48,356 bases of DNA from CAZRXG01 sp964603985 (GTDB lineage: Bacteria; Chloroflexota; Anaerolineae; Aggregatilineales; UBA3940). This document shows, piece after piece, positions 22,876 to 33,688 of the stretch (its first letter is position 1; the number at the start of each line of letters is the position of its first letter). Under the pieces are notes generated by a model. The model saw only the letters and a list, made by a program, of their open reading frames with translations. It had not been told where the DNA came from and searched no databases. The position numbers were made by a program, and so were the translations under genes. The stretch is taken from contig CAZRXG010000033.1 of the NCBI GenBank assembly GCA_964603985.1, forward strand, positions 1 through 48,356, given 5' to 3'.

Positions 22876-23748
22876 ATGTCTGTCGATCACCTTGGTATTC
22901 ACTTAGGCCCTGTGACGTTCAGCTTCTTTGGCCTGATCCTGCTTGCCGCCCTGGTGGCCGGAGGCTTTTGGGCATACCGCACCGCTCGCCGGGAAGGCGA
23001 GAACCCGGAGCACGTCATCGACCTGCTGACCTGGGGTTCGGCCCTCGGCATCGTGGTCGCCCGCCTGTTTTACGTCTGGAACCCCCCGCCGCTTGTGTCG
23101 GCCTTTTACGACCGGCGCTGGTATCTGACCCATCCCTTCGATCTCCAGGTCGGGCCGCTGGCTATCTGGAGCGGGGGGTTAGGCATGGCCGGGGCGCTGG
23201 TCGGTGGGGTGCTGGGGGTGGTGCTCGCGCTGTGGCGGCGTAAGCTTGATCTGCCTCTCTGGGCCGACATCCTCACGCCGGGCGCGCTGCTGGGCCTGGC
23301 GATTGCCGCCTGGGCCAATGGCGTTCACCGGCAGATGTACGGCCCGCCGACCGCGCTGCCCTGGGGGGTGTCGATAGCTTCTCCGGCGGCCCCCTACAAT
23401 GACTACACCCTCTACCCGCCGGGCACGACCCGCTTCCACCCCACGCCCGCTTACGTCTCGCTCTGGGCGCTGGTGACGCTGGGCGTAGTCTTATTGGCCG
23501 GACGGCGCTTCGCCGCCCGCATGCAGCCCGGCGACCGCTTCTTGCTGGCCGCCGTCGTTTACCTCCCTGGCCTCTTCCTGCTCGACTTCCTGCGCGTTGA
23601 CGTGAATCGCGGCCTGCTCGGCCTCACCGGGATGCAGTCCCTTGCTTTGCTTGCGCTGGTTGCCCTTGTGTGGCTGGGTATGCGCCGCTGCGGGATCGGC
23701 GTCGGCGGCGGGGTGGCGGCTTCCGGCGAGAACGGCGATAATCGGTAG
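22876..23748 (+). CDS. Divergent prolipoprotein diacylglyceryl transferase (Lgt) family protein
   Basis: Lgt moves diacylglycerol from phosphatidylglycerol to the lipobox Cys of prolipoproteins in the membrane. The 290-residue protein has about seven hydrophobic spans, and recognisable Lgt features: ITFSFFGL-like start (VTFSFFGLILLAALVAGG), LAIWSGG, QMYGPPTALPWGV, FHPTPAYVSLW and DFLRVD. Two hallmarks are changed: the conserved GGxxxHGG His is replaced (GGLGMAGA), and the GRxGNFIN motif reads AAWANGVH, losing its Arg. It may be a divergent Lgt or a paralogue with another role. A lipoprotein with a canonical lipobox is encoded at 42447-43292, so an Lgt is needed. Confidence 0.75.
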   Translation: MSVDHLGIHLGPVTFSFFGLILLAALVAGGFWAYRTARREGENPEHVIDLLTWGSALGIVVARLFYVWNPPPLVSAFYDRRWYLTHPFDLQVGPLAIWSGGLGMAGALVGGVLGVVLALWRRKLDLPLWADILTPGALLGLAIAAWANGVHRQMYGPPTALPWGVSIASPAAPYNDYTLYPPGTTRFHPTPAYVSLWALVTLGVVLLAGRRFAARMQPGDRFLLAAVVYLPGLFLLDFLRVDVNRGLLGLTGMQSLALLALVALVWLGMRRCGIGVGGGVAASGENGDNR

Positions 23749-23761
23749 GAACAACATGCCA

Positions 23762-23790
23762 TTGTGAGGGGGGATGATTGGGGGTACGAT
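23762..23790 (+). promoter_or_regulatory. Possible promoter of the ABC transporter pair
   Basis: TTGTGA (23762-23767), 17 bases, then TACGAT (23785-23790). Each hexamer matches four of six consensus bases. It lies in the only gap (84 bases) between lgt-like and the ATPase gene. Confidence 0.4.
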
Positions 23791-23832
23791 AGAGTTAGAT
23801 TGTAGTTAACAAGATAGGGTTGTAACGATTCG

Positions 23833-24768
23833 ATGATTGAAACGAAGGGCCTGACGAAGTACTTTGATGAGTTTAAAGCTGTAGAGGAGGTCACCTTCAG
23901 CGTCGAGCCGGGCGAGGTGCTGGCCCTGCTGGGACCAAACGGCGCGGGCAAGACCACGACCGTGCGCGTGCTGACCTCTACCCTCCCGCCCACGCGTGGC
24001 ACCGCCATCGTTGCCGGGTACGATGTCGTTACCCAGGCCGAGCAGGTGCGGGCCAGTGTTGGCGTCCTGACCGAGCATCACGGTCTCTATCTCCGCATGA
24101 AGGGCCGCGAGTACGTTGACTTCTTTGGCGAGTTGTACGGGTTGGGCAAGACGCTCCGCCGGAAGCGCGGCGAGCAGTTGGCCGAGCGTTTTGGCCTGCT
24201 CGACGCGCTCGACCGCAGGATGGGCGAGTACTCGAAGGGCATGCGCCAGAAGCTCGCACTGGTGCGGGCCATGCTCCATGATCCGCCTGTGCTCCTCCTG
24301 GACGAGCCAACCTCGGCCATGGACCCCCACAGTGCGCGCCAGGTGCGCGACGCCATCCACGACCTGCGCAGCGATGGCCGCACCATTGTCCTGTGCACCC
24401 ACAACCTGCCCGAAGCCGAGGAGCTGGCCGACCGCATCGCCATCATCCGACGCGGTCAAATCATCGCGCTGGGCACCACCCGGGAGTTGAAGGCGCGCCT
24501 GCTGGGACCGCCCCTGATGGAGCTGCACCTCGCCGGGAGCCTCAACGGGGTGGTCGAGCATCTGTCTGACCTGGTCGAGATCGACAGCTTCGGCGACGAC
24601 TGGATTCGCTACCGCGCGACGCAGCCCAGGATCGTCAACCCGCAGATTATCCGCCAGCTTACCGGCCAGGGCGTCCAGGTGGTGATGCTCAGCGAGGTGC
24701 CGCAGATGCTGGAGGAGGTTTACCTGCGCGTCGTCGAAGAGGACGAGACGGTTGTAAGTGAGAATTGA
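23833..24768 (+). CDS. ABC-2 type transporter ATP-binding protein
   Basis: Nucleotide-binding subunit of an exporter. Walker A is GPNGAGKT (34-41), the signature is YSKGMRQKLALVRAM (an SGGQ variant typical of ABC-2 exporters), Walker B is VLLLDEPTSAMDP, and the H-loop is VLCTHN. After about residue 220 a C-terminal domain of about 90 residues follows, ending EVPQMLEEVYLRVVEED. Length is 311. The permease gene follows after 22 bases. Substrate is unknown; the family includes drug, lipid and polysaccharide exporters. Confidence 0.93.
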   Translation: MIETKGLTKYFDEFKAVEEVTFSVEPGEVLALLGPNGAGKTTTVRVLTSTLPPTRGTAIVAGYDVVTQAEQVRASVGVLTEHHGLYLRMKGREYVDFFGELYGLGKTLRRKRGEQLAERFGLLDALDRRMGEYSKGMRQKLALVRAMLHDPPVLLLDEPTSAMDPHSARQVRDAIHDLRSDGRTIVLCTHNLPEAEELADRIAIIRRGQIIALGTTRELKARLLGPPLMELHLAGSLNGVVEHLSDLVEIDSFGDDWIRYRATQPRIVNPQIIRQLTGQGVQVVMLSEVPQMLEEVYLRVVEEDETVVSEN

Positions 24769-24790
24769 TTGGTAGAAAAGTGTGGCGTAA

Positions 24791-26290
24791 ATGACAACTC
24801 TGACCCCTTCCATTGAAGAAACCGGGACCGGTTTGCGCCGGTCGTGGCGTCTCCTGACCTGGAACCTCGGTCGGGCGCTGATCATCACCCGGCGTGAGGT
24901 CGTCGACATGTTCCGCGACTGGCGTATTATCGCGCCGGTCCTGATCCTGACCGTGATCTTCCCCTACATCGCTAACTGGGGAGCCGGGCGCATGATGCGC
25001 TGGGTTGGCAAATACGGGGCCGAGATCGTCGGCGAGCGGTTGATCCCCTTCCTCCTGCTGGTTGTGGGCTTCTTCCCCACCTCCTTCTCGCTGATCATCG
25101 CGCTGGAGAGCTTCGTCGGCGAGAAGGAGCGTCGCAGCCTGGAGCCGCTGCTGTCAACCCCCTTGACCAACACCCAGCTCTACATCGGCAAGACACTCAG
25201 TTCGACCGTCCCCCCGCTGGTGGGCAGCCTGCTCGGTATAGGGGTCTATCTCGCCAGCCTCTACCATAACATCGGCTGGAAGCCGCCGCTCATGCTCCTG
25301 ATCCTGGTGGTCCTCCTGACCACCGCCCAGGCGCTGGTGATGGTCGCTGGCGCGGTGGTGGTCTCCAGCCAGACGACCAGCGTCCGCGCCGCCAACCTGC
25401 TGTCCAGCTTCATCATCCTGCCCATGGCCTTCCTGGTTCAGGCCGAGGCTTTTGTGATGTTCTGGGCGAACTACGGCGTGTTGTGGATGTTTCTGCTCGG
25501 CCTGCTGATCGTCGGCTTCCTGCTGGTGCGGATGGGGATACGCATCTTCAACCGCGAGGAGCTGCTGGGCCGCGAGATCGATGAGCTGAACCTGTTGCTC
25601 AGCATCAAGAGATGGTTCCACCTGACGCTTGCGCGCCGGGCAGAGGGGCCGCGCCGTTCCGCGTGGCAGTGGTACCGCGAGGAGGTTCTGCACAAGGTCG
25701 GGCGTCTGTGGAAGGAGCTTCTCTTCGTCACGATTACCATGAGCGGTGGGTACTTAGTCGGCCTGTATTATGCCGATGTGTTCCGCATCCCGCCGGATGT
25801 CTTCTTCACCGATGATTTCGCCACCCGCTTTCAAAGCGCGCTCGCCGAGGTTGGCTTCACCGGGCTGCGCGGCATATTGCGGGTGGTCATCCAGAATGCG
25901 CGTGTGCTGGCGGTGGCGTCTGTACTGGCCGTGTTTTCGTTCGGTGTGTTGGCCGTGTTGGTGCTCATGATCCCCCTCGCGCTGATCGGCTATCTGGCTC
26001 CTCAGATGGTTTCTGCCGGGCTGCCTCCCCTGACCCCCTGGGTTGCCCTGATTCCTCACAGCCTGTTTGAGATTCCCGCCGCCATCCTGGCCGGGGCGGC
26101 TGCCCTGCGCCTGGGGACGAGTCTGATTGCCCCCCCGCCGGGCAAGACCGTCGGTGATGGCTGGATGGAAGCCCTGGCCGATGCCACGCGCTTGTGGTGG
26201 ACGCTTATTCTGCCGCTCCTGGTAGTGGCTGCAACTGTCGAGGTTTGCCTCACCCCCCGCCTGGTTGGGATGGTGCTCGGAGGTGGCTAG
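24791..26290 (+). CDS. ABC-2 type transporter permease
   Basis: Membrane partner of the preceding ATPase. The 499-residue protein has a cytosolic N-terminus with RALIITRREVVDMFRDWR, then a hydrophobic span, and the SFVGEKERRSLEPLLSTPLTN motif typical of ABC-2/NatB-like permeases, followed by about eight further spans. The second half contains a stage-II-sporulation-M-like segment (residues about 320-490, with FGVLAVLVLMIPLALIGYL and PHSLFEIPAAILAGAAALRLG), so it looks like a fusion of an ABC-2 permease with a SpoIIM-type membrane domain. Start ATG 24791 follows a weak site. Confidence 0.85.
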   Translation: MTTLTPSIEETGTGLRRSWRLLTWNLGRALIITRREVVDMFRDWRIIAPVLILTVIFPYIANWGAGRMMRWVGKYGAEIVGERLIPFLLLVVGFFPTSFSLIIALESFVGEKERRSLEPLLSTPLTNTQLYIGKTLSSTVPPLVGSLLGIGVYLASLYHNIGWKPPLMLLILVVLLTTAQALVMVAGAVVVSSQTTSVRAANLLSSFIILPMAFLVQAEAFVMFWANYGVLWMFLLGLLIVGFLLVRMGIRIFNREELLGREIDELNLLLSIKRWFHLTLARRAEGPRRSAWQWYREEVLHKVGRLWKELLFVTITMSGGYLVGLYYADVFRIPPDVFFTDDFATRFQSALAEVGFTGLRGILRVVIQNARVLAVASVLAVFSFGVLAVLVLMIPLALIGYLAPQMVSAGLPPLTPWVALIPHSLFEIPAAILAGAAALRLGTSLIAPPPGKTVGDGWMEALADATRLWWTLILPLLVVAATVEVCLTPRLVGMVLGGG

Positions 26291-26315
26291 CAGTTGGTGA
26301 GAGGATGACGTAAGG

Positions 26316-27113
26316 ATGCCCGATCTGCCCAGGCTCGTCATTCTTGGTTCGGCCTCGGTCGTGCCTGATACCAGGCATGAGAACACGCATATGGTTCTGC
26401 AAGGCCAGAACGGGGCCATTCTGATCGACTGTGCAGGTCATCCCCTGGTCAGCCTCCAGCAGGTCGGGATCGGGCTTGAGGATCTGAGCGACGTGATCCT
26501 GACTCACTTCCACCCCGATCACGTGGGCGCGTTCCCCAATCTGCTCATCTCTTCGTGGCTGGTTGGCCGCAGTTCCCCCCTACGGGTGTACGGGCTGCAT
26601 CACTGCCTGGAGCGGGTTGAGGACCTGATGACGGCCTTTCACTGGGAAGAGTGGACCGGGTTTTTCCCGGTGGCGTTCCACCATCTCCCGGAGCGGGAGG
26701 GCATCCTGGTGATGGACAACGACGACTTCCGCATCACCGCCTCACCGGTGCGCCACTACGTCCCCACGATGGGGCTGCGCGTCGAGGTCAAGAAGACCGG
26801 CTTCGTCTTCGCCTACTCGTCCGATACGGTGCCCTGCCCGGAGACCGTTCGCCTGGCCGATGGCGCCGATCTGCTGATCCACGAGGCCACCGGGGACGAG
26901 CCGCTGGGACACTCCAGCGCTGCTCAGGCGGGAGCCATCGCCCAGGAGGCGGGCGTCAGGGCCTTGGGATTGATCCATTACCACGTCTGGGAGGCGAGCG
27001 CCGATCACCTGGTGCCGGAGGCTAAAACCACCTTTGACGGGCCGGTCTTTCTGTGTGAGGACCACATGGGCCTCAAGCTGGACGCCGCGCGGTCGGAGCC
27101 GGAGGAAAAGTAG
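26316..27113 (+). CDS. Metallo-beta-lactamase-fold hydrolase, RNase Z-like
   Basis: Probable cytosolic metal-dependent hydrolase of 265 residues. The zinc motif THFHPDHVGAF (H64, H66, D68, H69), PVRHYVP, FAYSSDT and a late LIHYHVWE supply the set of metal ligands. The early VILGSASVVPDTRHENTHM is like the RNase Z/ElaC and arylsulfatase-like branch. The long exosite of tRNase Z is not obvious, so a tRNA-processing role should not be assumed. It starts 26 bases after the permease gene and is followed by a terminator. Confidence 0.85.
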   Translation: MPDLPRLVILGSASVVPDTRHENTHMVLQGQNGAILIDCAGHPLVSLQQVGIGLEDLSDVILTHFHPDHVGAFPNLLISSWLVGRSSPLRVYGLHHCLERVEDLMTAFHWEEWTGFFPVAFHHLPEREGILVMDNDDFRITASPVRHYVPTMGLRVEVKKTGFVFAYSSDTVPCPETVRLADGADLLIHEATGDEPLGHSSAAQAGAIAQEAGVRALGLIHYHVWEASADHLVPEAKTTFDGPVFLCEDHMGLKLDAARSEPEEK

Positions 27114-27186
27114 CTTCCACCCATCGGCTGGGGCGTCACCCTCACCCCTCACTGCTCTTGACTTTCCACTTTCTACCCAACAAAAT

Positions 27187-27220
27187 CGCCGCTCTCCTGT
27201 CGAGGCGGCGCTTGCTTTTT
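27187..27220 (+). terminator. Probable bidirectional terminator between convergent genes
   Basis: CGCCGC (27187-27192) pairs with GCGGCG (27205-27210), followed by cttgcttttt. On the minus strand the same stem is followed by GATTTTG. It lies between the hydrolase (plus) and the STAS-like gene (minus), which converge here. Confidence 0.6.
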
Positions 27221-27240
27221 CACTGTGAGGGCGCGCGGTG

Positions 27241-27633
27241 CTAGATGGGGTTGGCCTGCTCTCGCAGCCAGTCGAGTGCCTCTGCCTCATTTGTGAAGCT
27301 GCGTATCATCTCGCCGTGCTCGGCGACGTGCCCGACCAACTCAAGCAGCAATCTGATCGGCGTCCCGCCCCCCACGATTGCCAGCCGGGAGCGTTCCATG
27401 TGCGGTGCCATGTCGGGCAGTGCCCCGCCGTCAGGGATTGCTGGTGTTTCCTTGAAGGATTCAAGTGAGTGGAAATGCCGGATATCGGCCAGCAGGAAGA
27501 GCGGTTCCGGTACTTCGAAGATCTCCGTCATGGCCTGCCAGAGTTGGTCCATTTCCTCCGGGGGGAGCGGGTCGAACAGGCGTACTGAGAGTATGCGTTG
27601 ATCTTCGTCCAGCCAGTCGATGTCGTAGGCCAT
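27241..27633 (-). CDS. STAS/SpoIIAA-like domain protein, uncharacterised
   Basis: A 130-residue soluble protein with alternating strands and helices: MAYDIDWLDEDQRILSVRL, FLLADIRHFHSLESF, RLAIVGGGTPIRLLLELVG and EMIRSFTNEAEALDWLRE. The pattern and the final EAEALDWL are common in SpoIIAA-like or STAS-type small proteins of environmental bacteria. No catalytic motif or phosphorylatable Ser typical of anti-sigma antagonists can be assigned. It lies nine bases from another small minus-strand gene and is probably cotranscribed with it. Confidence 0.7.
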   Translation of the reverse strand: MAYDIDWLDEDQRILSVRLFDPLPPEEMDQLWQAMTEIFEVPEPLFLLADIRHFHSLESFKETPAIPDGGALPDMAPHMERSRLAIVGGGTPIRLLLELVGHVAEHGEMIRSFTNEAEALDWLREQANPI

Positions 27634-27642
27634 GCAGAAGCG

Positions 27643-27852
27643 TTATCCCCCCTCCGCATCCTCGACCAGTTCACACGTGGCGTGCAGGAAGCTGAATTCG
27701 CCGCGCGGCGGCATCAACTCCAGGACTTCGACGACCTTGAACTCCTGCTTGCCCAGCTTGACCCGGTCGCCGACCTTGGGTGGCTCGTCGGCGTTCGCGA
27801 TGGCTCCCGGGTGTTCCCCCCCGATTACAACGTAACTCACTTTGTAGATCAT
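27643..27852 (-). CDS. Small conserved-looking protein of unknown function
   Basis: A 69-residue protein starting MIYKVSYVVIGGEHPGAI, continuing VGDRVKLGKQEFKVVEVLELMP. The GDRVKLG...FKVVEV pattern suggests a small beta-barrel. No family is recognised. It precedes the STAS-like gene on the minus strand by nine bases. An alternative is a chance frame, but the ATG, the acidic composition and the tight spacing favour a real gene. Confidence 0.6.
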   Translation of the reverse strand: MIYKVSYVVIGGEHPGAIANADEPPKVGDRVKLGKQEFKVVEVLELMPPRGEFSFLHATCELVEDAEGG

Positions 27853-28015
27853 GTACGGATTCCTTTCCTCTGATGCGGCGGGCCGTGCCGGTCAATCTGC
27901 ACGCTCGCTGCCTGCCGCTCTCAGTGGTTAGGTAAGCCCGGCTGGTGATTGTACATGAGAAGTGGCTTACCGCACAGGAAAACGAGAGGTTCCTGATAGT
28001 CTCGCCGTTTTCCGC

Positions 28016-28450
28016 CTAGACATTCCGGCGACGCAGCCTGAAGGACAGATCGGCAGCGATGTTCCGCATCACGCGGTAGCCGATTTCGGTGTTGCCTTCG
28101 CAAAATCTCTCAAAGTCTTCGCGTGAGACGGAGATCACCACCGTGTTATCTGAGGCCGACCGGATCGTGGCCGACCGTGTGCCCTGGTCAACCAGCGCCA
28201 TCTCGCCGACCGACTGCCCCGGCCCCAGGTTGACCAGGATCTTCTCTTCAGGTGCGTCGCCCTCCTCGTGGACGACCTCCACAAACCCCTCGCTTACCAG
28301 GAACAGGTCGCTGGCCTCGTCGCCTTGTGAGAATAAGACCTCACCCTCGTCGAGTCGGTGAGTCTCGAAAATACTCACCAGTTCATTCAATTGTGCTTCG
28401 CTGAGGCCCGCGAACATTTCAACGCTTTGCAGTAGCTTGACTAGCTCCAC
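28016..28450 (-). CDS. Cyclic nucleotide-binding domain protein
   Basis: A single Crp-type cNMP-binding domain of 144 residues: FAGLSEAQLNELVSIFETHRLDEGEVLFSQGD, FLVSEGFVEVV, and the phosphate-binding cassette GQSVGEMALVDQGTRSATIRSAS. It lacks the helix-turn-helix DNA-binding domain of Crp, so it cannot be a classical regulator; similar proteins act as sensors through partners. Start is GTG (28450), behind aaggagagagcagc. A 163-base gap lies downstream, and the carbonic anhydrase gene is 80 bases upstream on the same strand. Confidence 0.9.
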   Translation of the reverse strand: MELVKLLQSVEMFAGLSEAQLNELVSIFETHRLDEGEVLFSQGDEASDLFLVSEGFVEVVHEEGDAPEEKILVNLGPGQSVGEMALVDQGTRSATIRSASDNTVVISVSREDFERFCEGNTEIGYRVMRNIAADLSFRLRRRNV

Positions 28451-28530
28451 GCTGCTCTCTCCTTAACTACGTTGCTTGCTGTCACCTCATTCGTGGCTGC
28501 GCCGCAGGCGTTGCTCTACAACTGATTTCC

Positions 28531-29061
28531 TCAGGCCTTGCTCTGGTTTGACAGAGAATCTTTGAAAGCCTGAGCTTTGCGCTCGTAGTCCTCGGCTGAC
28601 AGACGGATCATCTGTCGGTGCTCCTCGCCGACCTGCCTCACCACCGTGCCGGGAACCCCCAGCACCAACGAACCGGCAGGAATGCGGCGACCCTTCGGGA
28701 TCACGCTTCCGGCCCCGATGATACAGTCCGACTCAATCGTCACACCGCTCAGGAGGATGGCCCCCATCCCGATGATCACGTCGTCGTGAACCGTTGCGCC
28801 GTGCACGATTGCCCGGTGCCCGACCGTCACGCCCCGCCCGATGGTGCACGGGCAACCTGGGTCCGCGTGGAGGATGCATCCATCCTGCACGTTGGTGCGC
28901 TCGCCTAGGCTGATCCGCTCCGTGTCGCCGCGGATGACAGCCCCAAACCACACGCTGGCCAGCCTCTCGATGGTCACGTCGCCCAGAATGGTGGCGTTGG
29001 GCGCGATGAAGGCGCTTGGATCGATCTGTTCAGGTCTGAACCGTGTGGCGAGTGTCATCAT
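28531..29061 (-). CDS. Gamma carbonic anhydrase family protein
   Basis: Left-handed beta-helix protein of 176 residues built of hexapeptide repeats (ATILGDVTIERLASVWFGAV, then VTVGHRAIVHGATVHDDVIIG, SDCIIGAGSVIPKG). The three zinc-ligand His positions are present: H65, H82 and H87, plus the R44/D46 and Q59/D60 pairs of the active site. Many such trimers (YrdA/PaaY) have weak or no carbonic anhydrase activity, so the physiological reaction is uncertain. Two ATG codons in tandem (29061, 29058) are possible; the second has the better distance to GAGG. Confidence 0.9.
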   Translation of the reverse strand: MMTLATRFRPEQIDPSAFIAPNATILGDVTIERLASVWFGAVIRGDTERISLGERTNVQDGCILHADPGCPCTIGRGVTVGHRAIVHGATVHDDVIIGMGAILLSGVTIESDCIIGAGSVIPKGRRIPAGSLVLGVPGTVVRQVGEEHRQMIRLSAEDYERKAQAFKDSLSNQSKA

Positions 29062-29080
29062 GGTGCCTCAGCCTGCGTCA

Positions 29081-29110
29081 ATTGTACTCCTGATTATTCG
29101 GTGAGGGCAA
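29081..29110 (-). promoter_or_regulatory. Promoter of the gamma carbonic anhydrase gene
   Basis: On the minus strand, TTGCCC (29105-29110), 18 bases, then TACAAT (29081-29086). The -10 matches five of six consensus bases, the -35 four of six. It is back to back with the plus-strand promoter at 29173-29202. Confidence 0.5.
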
Positions 29111-29172
29111 CTTGTACCTCTTCCCCTTGTTTGCCCCTTCTCGCCTGTTACCCTGTTCTTATGCGATTCTTG

Positions 29173-29202
29173 TTGACTGTGTTGTACCTCGCATGATAGA
29201 AT
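29173..29202 (+). promoter_or_regulatory. Promoter of the lytic transglycosylase gene
   Basis: TTGACT (29173-29178), 18 bases, then TAGAAT (29197-29202). Both hexamers match five of six consensus bases. The gene start is about 55 bases downstream. The 200-base divergent region also repeats ttgtacctc at 29113 and 29183. Confidence 0.6.
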
Positions 29203-29261
29203 CTCTAGAGCGGTTATTGAACGGATGTTCTCGCTGAGAGCATATTAATTAACGCACACTG

Positions 29262-30056
29262 GTGGTTAAGTTGTTGAAATCGAAGAGCAAATCGAAGGCT
29301 AGGCTCAAGGCCAAGACCCCTGGGCGCTCGAAAGCTCCCCGCCGGACGCGGACATTCTGGCTTGAGCTTCTGTTTTTCCTGGCCCTGGCCGTGTTTGGAT
29401 TTAGCGTCGTTCAGAGCCTCCTGGGGGCGGAGGGCAGCCCGATCCTGGCTCTCCAGCCGGTGATCAATTTGGGCGGCGTGGAGGAGGTTCAGGCAGCCGG
29501 TCTCTACGAAGCGCCCAGCAGTCGCCCCGTCCCTGAGTCTGACCTGTCCCCCATCTTCACGCCGTCGGTCCAGTATTGGAAGGACGACATTATCGTCTGG
29601 GTTGCCGAGTACGGTTTAGACCCCAATCTGGCGGCCACGGTTATGCAGATCGAGTCCTGCGGCTATCCCAGGGCGGGTTCGCATGTCGGTGCGCTGGGGC
29701 TTTTCCAGGTGATGCCCTACCATTTCGAAGACGACGATGATCCCTTCGACCCGGACACCAACGCTCTGCGCGGGCTGGCCTACCTGGCCGGGGGACTTGA
29801 GAGGGCCGACGGCCACGCTGGTCTGGCACTGGCTGGCTACAACGGCGGGTATCTGCGCATCTCCGGCAGTTACGCCACCTGGCCCTATGAGACCCAGCGT
29901 TATTATCGCTGGGGGAGTGGCATCTACCGCGAGGCGTCCGCCGGTTGGGACAGCAGTCCCACGCTGGCCGCCTGGCTGGCTGCCGGGGGACAGTCGTTGT
30001 GCGACACGGCGGAGCAGTATTTAGACATCACGAGCGAGGCATCCGCTGGCGGCTGA
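29262..30056 (+). CDS. Membrane-anchored SLT-type lytic transglycosylase
   Basis: Probable peptidoglycan-cleaving enzyme. The N-terminus is Lys/Arg-rich (residues 1-32), then one hydrophobic anchor (about 33-55), a linker, and an SLT domain. Catalytic Glu is E131 in ATVMQIESCG, followed by GALGLFQVMPYHF, GLAYLAGGL and AGYNGG. The end contains a Cys-bearing tail. Positively charged start and a single anchor place the domain outside the membrane. GTG 29262 is taken as start, without a strong binding site, so the exact N-terminus is uncertain. Confidence 0.85.
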   Translation: MVKLLKSKSKSKARLKAKTPGRSKAPRRTRTFWLELLFFLALAVFGFSVVQSLLGAEGSPILALQPVINLGGVEEVQAAGLYEAPSSRPVPESDLSPIFTPSVQYWKDDIIVWVAEYGLDPNLAATVMQIESCGYPRAGSHVGALGLFQVMPYHFEDDDDPFDPDTNALRGLAYLAGGLERADGHAGLALAGYNGGYLRISGSYATWPYETQRYYRWGSGIYREASAGWDSSPTLAAWLAAGGQSLCDTAEQYLDITSEASAGG

Positions 30057-30095
30057 TGTGCCCGGTAAGTGCCTGTGTCGGTACTGTTCGCGGGC

Positions 30096-30125
30096 TTGGG
30101 GCCTGGCTGTGCGCTGTGGTAAAAT
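30096..30125 (+). promoter_or_regulatory. Possible promoter of hsp20-lon
   Basis: TTGGGG (30096-30101), 18 bases, then TAAAAT (30120-30125). The -10 is good, the -35 weak. The Hsp20 gene starts at 30206. No CIRCE-like inverted repeat is seen in the region. Confidence 0.4.
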
Positions 30126-30205
30126 CAATTTGTCGGCCAACCGCGCCCGCCGGGCCGCCCGGCTGGGTTGATCCCGTGTGGTTGGTGGACTCTGGGGGAA
30201 GGTGA

Positions 30206-30658
30206 ATGGCAGGTAAGAAGGACTCATCCCGGCGGCAGCTTGATACTGAAGGACCACATTATCACATCGTGGTGGGTGGGGAGGGGCTTTTTGTCGTGCG
30301 CCATACTCACGTGTGGCGACCGCCTACCGACGTGATGGAGGACGAAGACGCTGTCTATGTGCTGGTTGAGATCGCCGGGATGCAGGGGGGTGAGTTTCAC
30401 GTGACGCTTGATGATCGGCGTCTGGTGATCGGCGGGACGCGGTCTGTCCGCGAACAGCCCCATTCCTATCACCAGTTGGAAGTTCACTACGGTGAATTTC
30501 GGACGGAAGTCGTTTTACCGGTGCCGGTGGACGAAGAGCGGATCGTGGCGCGGTACGACGATGGCTTTCTCTCCGTCGAGCTGCCCCGCCTCAAGCCGCG
30601 CAAGGTGAAGGTCACCGAGGTCGGCGCTTCCGGTGACTCACCGGCGGATGAGGCATGA
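30206..30658 (+). CDS. Hsp20/alpha-crystallin family small heat-shock protein
   Basis: ATP-independent chaperone of 150 residues. The alpha-crystallin domain runs from about 36 to 130: RPPTDVMEDEDAVYVLVEIAGM, LVIGGTRSV, YHQLEVHYGEFRTEVVLPVPVD and YDDGFLSVELPRLKP, including the family A-x-x-x-n-G-v-L-like motif as DDGFLSVELP. The N-terminal arm is short and the C-terminus lacks a clear I-x-I. Start ATG 30206. lon follows after 38 bases, so holdase and protease are probably co-expressed. Confidence 0.92.
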   Translation: MAGKKDSSRRQLDTEGPHYHIVVGGEGLFVVRHTHVWRPPTDVMEDEDAVYVLVEIAGMQGGEFHVTLDDRRLVIGGTRSVREQPHSYHQLEVHYGEFRTEVVLPVPVDEERIVARYDDGFLSVELPRLKPRKVKVTEVGASGDSPADEA

Positions 30659-30696
30659 CTTCCCCCTTTGAATCTGAGTAAGGGTTAGTAATTGGT

Positions 30697-33228
<2,532 letters not shown>

Positions 33229-33275
33229 GTTGACAGAACCCTATTAACATTAGGTGGAATGGACGGAGATGGACT

Positions 33276-33635
33276 GTGCCAAAAGTAATGATTGTTGACG
33301 ATGACCGTACCACGGTCAGCCTGCTGCAAACCCTGCTGGAGCTGGATGGGTTTGAAGTCCTACTCGCTGCCGATGGTGAGACGGCCATGCAAATAGTTCA
33401 GGAAAGCATACCTGACGCTTTTCTGGTCGATTTTCACCTCTCGGATTACGAGGGGACCGATTTTGTCCGCCAGGTGCGCCAGGATGCGCGCTTTGGTCAG
33501 ACGCCTGTTATCATGACCTCTGGCCTGGATCGCGAGGAGGAGGCTATGGCCAGTGGCGCGGATCACTTCTTGATTAAGCCGTTTGATCCCGGCCATCTGG
33601 TCGTTATTCTGAACCAGTTGTTGGGGGTGGGTTGA
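33276..33635 (+). CDS. Single-domain response regulator
   Basis: CheY-like receiver domain of 119 residues without an output domain. Acidic pocket D8-D9, phosphoacceptor D52 in AFLVDFHLSD, conserved Thr/Ser in VIMTSG, and Lys in FLIKPFD are all present. Start is GTG 33276, 7 bases after GGAG (33265-33268). No histidine kinase is adjacent. It lies between lon and the PHP-AlbA_2 gene; the latter may be a separate unit because a 134-base gap with an inverted repeat intervenes. Confidence 0.93.
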   Translation: MPKVMIVDDDRTTVSLLQTLLELDGFEVLLAADGETAMQIVQESIPDAFLVDFHLSDYEGTDFVRQVRQDARFGQTPVIMTSGLDREEEAMASGADHFLIKPFDPGHLVVILNQLLGVG

Positions 33636-33688
33636 CGCCCGCCGTTCGGCAACGGTGTCGTTATTACGTGAGGGGGGAGCCGCCGGGA

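Noticed and set aside
33230..33235. TTGACA after lon as promoter of the response regulator
   Set aside because: No acceptable -10 hexamer at 16-18 bases; left unannotated.
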